Source: Antedon mediterranea (lineage: Eukaryota; Echinodermata; Crinoidea; Comatulida; Antedonidae). Taken from it: a stretch of 64,000 nucleotides of DNA. Position numbers and translations under genes: made by a program. This document shows positions 23,588-55,715 of the stretch, piece after piece. The notes under the pieces were generated by a model. The model was given only the letters and a program-made list of their open reading frames with translations, was not told the origin of the DNA and did not search any database. Where the stretch lies: positions 12,948,932-13,012,931 of the forward strand of contig NC_092679.1 in assembly GCF_964355755.1 (NCBI RefSeq), written 5' to 3'. Numbering within the stretch: the stretch's first letter is position 1; each line of letters starts with the position of its first letter.

Positions 23588-23614
23588 TATTTATTATTAT
23601 TATTATTATTATTA
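23588..23614 (+). repeat. (ATT)n LINE tail
   Basis: About nine ATT units directly follow an AATAAAG stretch, marking the 3' end of the LINE insertion. Confidence 0.85.
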
Positions 23615-26168
23615 GGCAATGAACATTAATTCGAAACCGCCCGGTGATATACGACCATAATATATATATATATATTTATACAATTCAACCTGTTTTTCAT
23701 TATCGTCGTGGTATTTAAACTATTAAAAATATACTTATAATTCATATTCAAAATAAAACTGTCCATTTTCGCAGAATTCTAATTGTCGAACAGCAATACT
23801 GGTCAGTCTTAATTCTACCGTCTAGCTTGAATTACTACGACGATACAAATTTTATATAATTACGAGCTTAATAATTGCTGTCCATCTTATTTTGAATCAA
23901 ATTTGTCAACTGTCAATACATATAATAATGGAGAAGTAGTTTTATATTTCGACTAAATTACTTTCATAAAATCAGTTCAGACACGAATTATCATGTAAAC
24001 AGCCTAACAAAAATTATAAAATAAGTACGGTTTCTTAGGACATTTAGGAAAGAAGAAATATTTTAGGCATAAAAGCACTTAAAATCATTTGAAAGGGTAA
24101 CTTTGTATTCATTTTATTATATCCTTTAATATATAGAATCTATGTTATTTCTTATAACCATTAATACACAACGGACGGGTGGTTGTGCGGAAAGCCGCTC
24201 AGGATAGATATAGATTATACTCTGGGACAAGCACGCGGTTTCCGCTTACCGTTTATACAGCTCGTTTGTGTAAATTGGCCTTTATACATACATAAATAAC
24301 ATGACGATACACACGATATAATTCAAGTAGATTAACAATTAGCTTAGGCCTATTTCTTTTGCAATCACGGTTTTACTTAAAATACCATAAAGTAATTTTG
24401 AACAAAATTATTAATGGCGAAAAAATAGCACCCCAAACGGTTTGATATGATTGGATATCCTACTCGATTCTAGACGTATGTTCGCCATTTTTCTTTTCCT
24501 ATAATAAAAGTCATCATATATTTGAATCGATTCATCACTGCTAACTATGCGTATTCTACGAATAGTGGAAATAAAGGAACGTGATTTTTCCCGAGAGGCG
24601 ATTTTCAATAAAAGCTTTATTGTTTTGTTTGCTAAAAATGTAGGTCTACTACATTTCGTCTGCAGTTAAAGTTTATGTTAAATCAAGATTTGATATCCAT
24701 TAAGAAATAAGATTATTCCAACAATTTTAATATTTTTTTTACTGAATCTCAGAATAGTTAAAAAATAATTAGTATTATATAAATGTATTTCTTTGTATTT
24801 CTTTCTAGCATTGCATCTAAAATCCCACTAAAACAGTTCCAATATAGCAAATGACGCTTTCTTCATATTATTTTAATTCATACAATAAAAATGTTATTAC
24901 TATTAACTCCAGTTGTTGAACAAAAGCTTGTCTGTCTTTTCTCAAAAACATTTTATTATAATTAGGCGTGTGGTAATATTTAATCGTAGCCATTGCTCGA
25001 TGCCTAAGCATAGTAAAAATACATGCATGATTGTCTCATTGACAAATTCTTGGAAATTTAAGCTTGATTTTTGGTAGAATTTCCAAATTTAAATGTGCCT
25101 TCTTTATCAATTACCTTTGTGCAAGGTAAAAGCTTCAAACTGAATGATCTACCGAATGTTCTTAGTATTACTTATAATTATCGTTAGCTTCTGTAACCAT
25201 CGGAGTTCAGTACGATGCACCCAAAGTAGAACACACTTAACAGTAGCACATATTGATTCCTTTGCATGGAAACGCTCTATTGCATAAAGTAGTTATATAA
25301 GCGACAGGTTTTTGTGAAATACCTACACTTTTATATATATTTATTTTTTTCTATCTTTTGATAGTAAGTCATCTAGGCCTACAGTAAACAAATGAAAGTG
25401 GGCCACATGACTCAGTGCTTAATTCCAGTACTTAATCAGCAGCTAATCTAGTATTATCAAGGGTTACTACTAAAATAGAATGCACCTCAATAAAACATTT
25501 AAGTACTAGTGTTTCAATGATTATTAGGTTAAATTGTTAATATGTACTACTATTTACTATTTGTACAAGTCCTTTAAGTAAAATATTATCCTTATACCTA
25601 GGCCTATGTGATAACGGTAAAATCATTGCTGAGATTGGACTTCAGAGACAGGATATCAGGCAGTAGTATCCTTTTTAGTTCATAGTTCCCTGTAAAATAT
25701 GGTTATTCCGATATAGTTACCCTTTATTTCCAAAAACATAAACAAGCTGTGGTTACTAAATTCAAGTAGTCTATCAAAATGTAAAGAATTTATAACTCTG
25801 TGTTGAATTTCTCATCAGTATCATTGGATTCTATAAAACAGAAATGTATATTTTTATGCAATATGATTTGATTGTTGAAACCGACCGAACTAATGAGAAT
25901 TAAGCTAATAAAATTGGCTAAAATGTCATAAAAAAACATATTAAAAAAAAAAAGAGTAAGTAGACATTGTATATGAGGAATAGGCCTAAGTGGATTTGAA
26001 TATGCGAATACAAGTTTGTAGAATTATATAATAGAGTATGTGGTAAAAATACCCACGCAAATGTAAACACTTTGCCAGTTAAACGTTCTGATCAAATACA
26101 ACATCGTCCAATACTTTTTATTTTCTGACCAGTAACAATATTTGGTAATATGATAGGTAGAAGTCAGT
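23615..26168. other. Intergenic, nothing recognised
   Basis: AT-rich sequence without a supported gene. The open frames are short and show no motif. Confidence 0.5.
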
Positions 26169-26242
26169 GGAGCTGTAGCTTGGTGGTTTAGATGATTGAT
26201 TACCGATCTCAGGTTTCTGGGTTCAAATCCTGTCATAATGGC
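26169..26242 (+). mobile_element. tRNA-derived SINE head
   Basis: A tRNA-like segment runs from GGAGCTG, through an A-box-like TAGCTTGGTGG, to a B-box GGGTTCAAATCC. T-stem pairing relies on wobbles and the acceptor stem does not close, so this is a tRNA-derived SINE or a pseudo-tRNA, not a working tRNA. Confidence 0.55.
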
Positions 26243-28202
26243 AGAGAAGACCGACTATGTGGCCATATGGCCTCTCCAGGCAACTTGTCTCTAAACTGTC
26301 ATACTTTAATCTGACCAGTAACTATATTTGCTAATATTGTCCAAGAAATGGTCACATGATTGCCTCTAATTTACCATTAACCATATTTGGATATTTTTTA
26401 TTTTAAATTTTCCAAGAAATGCATGGTCCTATTCTTTCTTTAATATCTGATCAGTAACCCTTACTCAGCCATTGAATAATATAAACGGAATGGACCAAAC
26501 TTACTTAGCTTTTAAAGGATCTCTTCTAAACATTAAATGTAGGCCTAATTTATCTCTCATATTCCACCTAATAATTACCTCTTTAATTGTATGGCCTGTA
26601 ATAATTAAATATTTGGTGATTGTCCATCAACGGTTCTATTCTGCATCTTAAATTTCATATTTAGTAGCCATTGAATATTTTATAAACGTCACCAAATAGA
26701 CACAATGCATCCATTAACCTTTATATTATATAAGTATTCTAACCATATGTCATTACATGTAGCCTACGTTCCCTGTATTATTCCAATTACCTCTTTAATT
26801 CATCACCATTAACTATGGTTCATGCCGAGCTACACCAAATGAATGAATCCAACTTCATTGATTACATAATGTTAGTCACGCTTAGTGAATGCCTTTTGAT
26901 TTCTTAGTATTTAGCAAACAGTTAAATATACACTATTGTAAAAGAATGTGTAAAACACACTGTCTGTTCTCTCTGTTGCAGCAACAATAAGAGGTATCGA
27001 TTGCTTGGAAACCTTAATGGTAAGTAATTTCTTCACGTTTTTATAGCTAAATCAATATTCTGTAAAAGTATTAATTTAAATGAAGAACTGTTTAAAATGT
27101 AGAACTGTTTTTTTTTTGCTAATGATGCTTTGCGTACAATTTGAAGTAGATGTACGTAATGTACATGAACACACTTACGGCATCATGAACTGTAGGTGAA
27201 ATAAAAATCAATCAATCATTATTTGAATACACATACTTTTGTGTTCAAACTAATGGTTTGGAAACTGTTACTATAATAGCTTTACTAAAAACTCATTGAC
27301 AAAAAATGAATATACTATTTCATTATTTATTATAATTAAGATTCAGGTTACAAATTATTTCAAAGTTCTCGCGGCCTAGATAACATACTATCTGAAGTAA
27401 CCTCTTATTATTACTGAAAAATAAAATAACTCCATTAATATCATCTCGTCGTCTGCTTTATCAAAACTTAGTAAATTACAATTTTGATAGTATACCTTAC
27501 ACTAGTGTCGCGTGTTTTGATTCTGACTCATTCTGACAGTTTTCATTTATTTAGTTAATTTTTAAGTACAGTTTGAGTTTCAAGTCATATTTTAACAGTA
27601 ATTCTTTTGTTGATCACGGAATTTGTGGAGTCTTTATTTATTATTTAAAAAAAAAATGAATTAGTGTATGTAGACTTACCATTTTAAACATGTATATCCT
27701 GTGTCCATACTGCAGTGCTTCTCCCACGGTTTTTAAATAAAAATAATCCAAGATTCGAAAAAGCCCAGTCAAATGAAATTAAATGTTACTGTGTATATTT
27801 GTGTATATGTTTAAACAAATCAATTACATTTTAAAACTTGTTATCTATCTTTCTTGTTTAGATGTATCGAATCAAGTAAAAAACGGTATGCATATTGCAG
27901 TAAGCTAAGTGAATAGCCTATAGCTGAAATTTGCTAACATTATGGATAGTCGCCATTCTTTTCATTATAATAATACACAGTTTGAGACAGTTTTATAGCT
28001 TTTCATCAACAGGAAAATATGGTATAATACTCGGAGATAACCAACAATAATTGATTACCATCTAAAGGAAATTACTTGTTTTGTTTATGGACATAAAACA
28101 TGAAATAAAAGGATGTCTTTATAATAAAATAAACATTGGCCTAACACAGTGAAGATAATTTTCCATTTTGGCGACAAAAGATTGTAAATAAGACAATATA
28201 TT
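26243..28202. other. 5' flank of the globin gene
   Basis: Diverged repeats built on CTGACCAGTAAC, CCAAGAAATG and ATTACCTCTTTAAT recur at about 26120-26820. A possible 5' untranslated exon lies at 26982-27019. A retroposon-like tail, AATAAAAATCAATCAATCA, lies near 27200. No protein-coding exon is seen. Confidence 0.45.
26982..27019 (+). other. Candidate 5' untranslated exon (globin?)
   Basis: A 38-bp stretch sits between a strong acceptor (TTCTCTCTGTTGCAG) and a strong donor (gtaagt). It contains stops, so it could only be non-coding. Its place 1.2 kb upstream of the globin start fits an untranslated first or second exon. This is inferred from splice signals only. Confidence 0.3.
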
Positions 28203-49765
<21,563 letters not shown>

Positions 49766-51825
49766 TCTAAACAGTCTGTGATGTATAGTCAGCCGTTGTT
49801 TCAATCATGAAGGGAATTATTTCCTCTATGTTTCAATTAATTGCTGCATGTTGGAGTGAGGTGAACTATTGCTTCAATTTGAGGGTTATGACTATAATAT
49901 ATTTAAGAACCAGATGTAAACGAAATAAACGGCTGATAAAATATGTTTTAGCTTGGGAAGTACAATCAATTCCCAGAGTGAATTTACTAAGCTACATTTT
50001 GTTTGTACTGTAATTACCAGTATAGTATAGCTATCTATCTCGATTAATGACAGAAAAGAATGAATATACGCGGAAAGTGATGGCGGTAAGCATAGGTTTA
50101 CAATGAACAGACCCATAATCCCTGAGCACCACAATAAAATATTGTTTTCAATCATTATGATACATCTAAAAACACTATAGTTATATTGTAATTCGAATGT
50201 GCATTATTAGGCAGCTAGGAAGGCCTTCTGTGTGTATCTTGAATATATCACAGGTTCATAAGGTACCGTACTGCCATAAAACCAAGTATAAAAAATGCAA
50301 TTTGTCAAAATATAGTAAAATAAATATTTAGAAAACCTAAAAAAAATTCACCCAAGCCCGACCAACCCACAATTTACAAAATGTAGAGTTGGTTTTATTT
50401 TAGCAATTGAGCATTAATAAATAATTTTTTGAATTAAAAACAAATACTAACTAGAATTTAATTCGTCACCTTGACGAATTATAGGTGATCATTTTTATCA
50501 TTTTAATGAAATTCACATTTTTACTAATTACTTAATAAACTACCATTTTTGGATGAATGTGATTATTCTACAGCGCCCTCTATTTTTAATTTGAGATTTA
50601 GTCCTAATACAGTGAAATATTTTATTAATATTCTTTTCAATTGATGCCATGCTTGTGCAACACAAACTTTTTTAGATATGTTATATATAGTAGACCTATA
50701 TTAATATGTATTTTCTATTCTTTTCAAATACTGTAAATAAATACAGGCCTTTGTTTATACCTAGGTAATTACATGTTCAGTATTGACAACAATAATGACG
50801 TCATATGTTTGTATAAATATGGGCACGTCGTGGCTATTATAGGGTACAATGTACATAAGTAATATTTTAATATAATAATGTTGGTAGTGATTTCTTTCAC
50901 ACTTCAAAACAAATGATATTTTCATAAATACTCAGCATATTAAGTGCCTTAAACTTATGTATAATGTTGTATACAGTATAACACCCAGTAAAAGGAGGGT
51001 AAGCTAATCAAATAATTAAAACTGGAGGGTACCCCGAGAGTGCATCATCCGACTATATTATTGTTTCGTACATAATAATGTCACTGACAAAATGTTGTGT
51101 GCCTTAGTACGGTAAATTATACTAAGCACTAGGCCTACTGTACATTGAATGTGAGTTTTTGTGCCATTGTGGGAAAGTTTGGTCGAGAATCGGATAGAAA
51201 GAGAGGCATGTATATCTATATATTATACAAATTAATATTAATTTTGTTTCTGACCTTGACATTTTGTCCTTTTAAAATTTAACTAGCCCGGGATAAATCG
51301 CAGATTGTCGTCAAATTTTACAAGATTCGAATAAAACAAAATGTAGGCTGTTCCCAGACAAACAGATAGAAACCAAACATGCAGTATGAAAACATACCGT
51401 AAGCTATTACCAGAGATAATGATTTCATACGCTGGTGTTCAATGGATACGCATGACTTTAGTAAAATAGGACAAATGGCTGAAACCGACAACGAGGTTTG
51501 TGAAATTAATGCTACTGAAGTTGTAATTGGAATGCAACCGTATAATCAATTTTAGGGTTTAGGGTTTAGGTGCTTACGAATAAAAATTCTGAACTTTATC
51601 TATTTATTTTATAAAACTGTAGTTTTTGTGTTTCATTTCGTTACGTTCATTACATTCATTCAAAACTAGTTGTCCTTTCAAATTATTAATAGCATTTTTC
51701 TTACTTAGTGTGGCATATTAATTTTTTTATACACATAAAAGTAGATATTCTACGAGTGTGGAACTAAATGGCAGTGAGGATGGATTTACTCGGAAGTCGG
51801 GTAGGTCAGCCATCTTCTGCTCTAT
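49766..51825. other. 3' flank of globin gene
   Basis: AATAAA at 49924-49929 and at 50133-50138 are candidate poly(A) signals. A TTTAGGG-like triple repeat lies at 51551-51570. Otherwise plain AT-rich sequence. Confidence 0.5.
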
Positions 51826-51970
51826 TGGCTTCCTTTTTTTTTTTTTTTCATTTCATTTATTTCAATATCATTATCGCAGCCTTAGCTGAATTACAAAGAT
51901 ATTTACATTTGTTCAATGTTTTGTGTCTTTTGTCTACAAATAGTAGATTGCCGTACAACTGTTTTTGAGA
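51826..51970 (-). mobile_element. Antisense retroposon 3' end with poly(A)
   Basis: A run of 15 T (51834-51848), followed by ATTTCATTTATTTCA and decayed sequence, reads on the minus strand as a retroposon 3' end with a poly(A) tail. It abuts the truncated BEL/Pao element. Confidence 0.5.
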
Positions 51971-51988
51971 TGTTGGTATCCCCAATGA

Positions 51989-52363
51989 TCAAAAACTTTT
52001 TCTGACCTCCGATGCAGTTCTCAAATGGCCCCCATGAAAAGAGTTTCTATGCCGATCCTCAATCAACAAACTGATATGGCTTCTCTTCGGTAGTAGGTAA
52101 GGATGTCTTATGTAATACGACAGTGGTGCATTCTTAATCCGTCCACCAACACGGTACACTCCATCTTTCTCATCGAACACTGAATCTAGCTTCATGATGT
52201 TGTAATCATCGACATTTATTTCCGATTGTCTCTGTCGGATCCAAAGCAACTCAGCTTCCTTCAATGCATTTGGTGAAGGCCACTCAAAAATTTGTGAAGT
52301 TAACTTCCTCAACCATTGGTTCTTTGGTAAACGCTTCAAGGGCAAAACTCTTGCTGTTAACAT
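51989..52363 (-). pseudogene. Pao pol fragment: integrase zinc-binding region
   Basis: A 124-residue minus-strand frame has a region with YRVGGRIKNA and then HPYLLPKRSHIS, ending in the HGGHLRTASEVR type of sequence that opens the integrase H2C2 domain. The rest of integrase does not follow; the frame ends beside another retroposon tail. Confidence 0.8.
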
Positions 52364-52971
52364 CTTAAATGTTGGCCAACAAGAAAAACTGGTGGGATCA
52401 CGTATTCTTTGAAATTCAGGTATAGCTTTTATTTTGAGCGCAAGTGTCTTAGCATTACGAAAATGAAATTTCTTCTGTACTCCATCTTCAGGAGCTAATT
52501 GAACATTAGTTGGAGTTTCAGGCCAAGAGATAGGTGGTGATCGTAGGATCCATCGATGACTTGCTTTATATCTTCAATATTTCCTCCTCTTGATACAATA
52601 TCTATAGTGTTCTGGTCTGATGGTACAAAAGCAATATCTTTGATCGGGTAAATTTAAGAAGTGATCTCACCTACACTGTATGCAACGTAGGACCAGACAT
52701 AATTATTCGGATTGATCTCTCAGCCAGCTGATTGCAGTCATACTGTCTGTCCAAATCTTTGAATAAACTATTACAACTCTCAAAGAATTCTTTACAGTAA
52801 GCATCAACCTTAATAGCAGCAGAATCGCTTGAAGTTCTTTATGGGGACTAACGACAAATAAGCTTTAGTCGACTCATAATATGACCTTCTTAGCCAAACT
52901 CCGATACCCATGTCATGGCCTTTTCCTCTAAAAGGCTCTGGAATAAGACATCTTGGAATTTCTATGTCACT

Positions 52972-53394
52972 TTATCTTTCAAGATCTTTATTGATTTCAC
53001 TGAGAATAGGAAAAAGTTCACCTCTCTGGTTAAGTGGTGTATCCCAATCAATGTTTAATTGCCACAGTGTTTTCAGTCGGACAAGGATATCGGAACGCAT
53101 ACCAAATACGTCATAGTAAAAAGCGGTTTGTTTCAGAATGTTATGTTTAGTTGGGATTAGACCTTGAATTGGTTTTACCTCTTTGACCTTCAGAGTGTCG
53201 ATCACAAGGTTCCAATTTGTTCCCAAAGCTGTTGCAACAGTGGCGTCTTCTGATTCGTCACAGTCACACACATTCTTAACGTTGGATTGCCATTTCCTGA
53301 GATTGAAGTTTCCTTTTTTAAGAGTCTCGGTTAGATTAGATTTTAAGTTGTCAGCCTCATTAGCATCAGTAACAGATTCATTTAAATCATTCAT
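52972..53394 (-). pseudogene. Pao pol fragment: end of RT and connection
   Basis: A 140-residue minus-strand frame shows GNFNLRKWQSN, then ALGTNWN, then the KHNILKQTAFYYDVFG and LWQLNIDWD stretches. These are the conserved series after the RT domain in BEL/Pao elements. Confidence 0.82.
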
Positions 53395-54049
53395 TTTATA
53401 CTGGTCAGTAACAATTCTTTAAAACAGTTAATCACCGGGTGCATGCTCAGATACTACATGCCTCAATGTCACTATAGCCGCAGTTGGCGATAGCTAGCTT
53501 GTAACCAAATGTAACAGTCGTCAACTCGTACACCTGAATTGGATGGTTACGATTTTCCCTAAACACAAATCAATGAAGGCGGGCATCATCAGAACTGATT
53601 TTAATAGCCTGGAACATTTTATTAATGTCAGCGATTTTACCAAGTTCGTTTTCTCGGAATCGTAGGGCAACATTAAATTGCGGTTTGTAAATGATCAGAG
53701 CATTTGCATTTCTTTGGTTCTAAACATATTGTCTTAATGCCAAGAAAATCTTCCATTGGTCCAACTGCAGACACATTAAGAAAATCCTTCCAAAAGAACA
53801 TTTCACGGCTACAGGTTCATTAACACATTCACCCCGGAGGTACTCTTTCCAAATCATTAAGTGTTATCGATACCGAGCATTACATCAATAGTTGGAGATG
53901 GAGCAACTTGTAAATCAATTTTATTTAGATGACTGTATTATTTAAGCTGTTCTTGGTAGGATTGATAGGAGTATCTCCACAGGGTTCTTCTATTTCTGTG
54001 ACAGCGAGTGGACCAGACCATGTACCATTTACTTCTTCAATTTAGCAAT

Positions 54050-54304
54050 TCAGCAATCGTAGTTTCTTAGTAATTTTCTTCCCACCAACCAGACATAGAT
54101 CATGTTTTGATAAACATCTTGATTAATATAGTAGGGCCTAAGTGGAATGAGTCCTGATCTCAGAAGTGTCGCTTGGTTGCCACCATCCAATAAGATACAC
54201 ACTAGACGACGGGTTTTGCCACATCTCAGGTACCCCATAACAGTAGATAAGGTCACTTGTAATTTACTTTCTCCCTTGTGAGACCATGCCAGCCCGCTCA
54301 ACAA
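54050..54304 (-). pseudogene. Pao protease-like fragment
   Basis: An 84-residue minus-strand frame holds VCILLDGGNQATLLRSGL, which resembles the LLDxGSQ active-site strand of retroelement aspartic proteases, with Gly-Asn where Gly-Ser is usual. Confidence 0.6.
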
Positions 54305-55160
54305 CTATGGGTGGATCCGCTGGTTGAAATGGTTAAGGATTGCAATTGAGTTGATCCTTTCTTTCATACAAGACCGGACAAACAGCCGTAAAGTAAAGGT
54401 TAACCTTCACCATCTGATGGGGTTCCACAAGGTGCGGCAATCTGACAGGAATTCCTATAATATGAAGGTTTACCAGCAGAGCAATTGCTGTGACCATATC
54501 TAAAACAGATTATGTTCTTTTTCATCACTTCATATTTTTCTATTTGAGACAAACTTCTAAACTTGTTATAACTCTTCAAAAAATGAGTATTAGCGGTGGA
54601 ATGCAGTGCACACTTGCTATTTCTATTGTAGTCTGACCTGTTACCCTTTCCAGATGAAACTACAGCAGCATTTGGAGACTTGATGGTTCAGTTTCAGTCA
54701 CGGATGTAGCTTTCTCAAGTAACAATAATTGGCTGTATAGCCATTAAATCAAGCCAGTGAGAAAATATGACCGGTGTCGTTGTTCATAACGCTTTTATAG
54801 TAAGCTATTCTGTGTTCTTCTGGTAAATTCTGTTTTATTTGGCTCAGAATGATTTTGCTGTTCAACTCTCCAGATAAACCAATGGTTTCCGCTCTGGTTC
54901 CAAATGTTTGAAGGGTTTGTTGGACCAAACGAATTATGGCTGAAATGCTGATCTTGTCCTTACTTTCATCTTTAGATTCTCTAAATCCGTCAACAGACTA
55001 TCCACGACTCTGTGTTTGTCTCAATAGCGTTCATCTAACATTTTCCAAGCTCTAGCAACATCGAAACATTCTTAACCATATTTTGTATTCGGACAGACCA
55101 GTTGTTGGTGTTGGTAAGTGTACGATAGTGTGTCAGTTTAATCTGAAAGAGATATACATT

Positions 55161-55502
55161 GTCTGCATATATTCTAACCATGTTGAAATGAACATGTGCC
55201 GTATTTTAACTTCTTTTAACTGTTTTTAAACATAAGGCGCCTACAAAATTGACAATGTTTCTTTCACAACATCAAGCCATTCTTATCAAATCTGAATTAT
55301 GTTTATTATGATGGTAATATCGGTAAAGTATCGACAATTTGTCCTCTAACATAGAGAAGTTGTAGATACACGACTAACTTTCGTTGATAACAATTTACAT
55401 GTGATCGATATATTACGTTGTAATAAAGAGTGTGTCTATGATTCTTACAAACATGAATTGGCTGATTGTAATTACTCTATAACTCTTATACTGTACTTCT
55501 AG
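55161..55502. other. Sequence before lectin exon
   Basis: No signal-peptide exon can be supported. An ATG at 55454 begins a short hydrophobic frame but meets a stop after nine codons. The true first exon may lie further upstream or have been displaced by the BEL/Pao insertion. Confidence 0.45.
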
Positions 55503-55715
55503 ATTTATGTCGGTCTGGTTACACGCCTTACAACGAAACGTGTTACAAAGTGTTCAACGGCACGCTCGAAACTTGGGATGCAGCAAATGCGGCCTGTGAA
55601 GCAGACAATGCGCAATTATTCATGATTGAAGATACGTTTGAACAGCAATTTCTTCGAGGCCTCGTTCCAACATTCTCGCCATACAAATACTGGATTGGGC
55701 TGAAAGACGTTGGGG
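55503..55715 (+). CDS. Lectin gene, CTLD first half
   Basis: The frame runs from LCRSGYTPYNETCYKVF through WDAANAACEADNAQL to YWIGLKDVGG. These are the first Cys pair, the helix with AxxxC and the WIGL core of a C-type lectin domain. The donor gtaagt follows five G bases. One G fewer would put it in phase with the next exon. Confidence 0.8.

Larger units (their letters stand above)
20881..23614 (+). mobile_element. 5'-truncated LINE with intact ORF2 part
   Basis: A non-LTR retrotransposon lacks ORF1 and the first half of the endonuclease. The coding frame is intact from WYRPPN (near 20880) to the stop at 23369. The 3' untranslated region has a tandem TTTGTTATTTTTAAAA repeat at about 23438-23500 and ends in AATAAAG and an ATT-repeat tail at 23588-23614. 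The open frame suggests a fairly recent insertion. The clade is CR1/jockey-like; the exact family needs a phylogeny. Confidence 0.9.
51975..55160 (-). mobile_element. BEL/Pao LTR-retroelement relic, no LTRs seen
   Basis: Read on the minus strand from 55160 the order is: a gag segment (54760-55160) with AWKMLDERY; Cys/His knuckles (about 54440-54620); a protease-like site LLDGG (near 54200); a degenerate RT region; an RT/RNase H region (52972-53394) with FNLRKW and DWDTPL; and the zinc-binding start of integrase with HGGHLRT (51989-52363). That order is typical of the Pao group. The integrase core and both LTRs are missing, and stops and frameshifts are frequent, so it is inactive. Confidence 0.8.

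Noticed and set aside
26169-26242. Functional tRNA gene
   Set aside because: The acceptor stem does not close, and T-stem pairing needs two wobbles and a mismatch.
50472-50482. Small inverted pair AATTCGTCA and TGACGAATT
   Set aside because: Only 9 bp with almost no loop; this is common by chance in 64 kb.
55454-55502. Signal-peptide exon beginning at ATGAATTGG just before the lectin exon
   Set aside because: The frame stops after nine codons, and there is no room for an intron before the acceptor at 55502.
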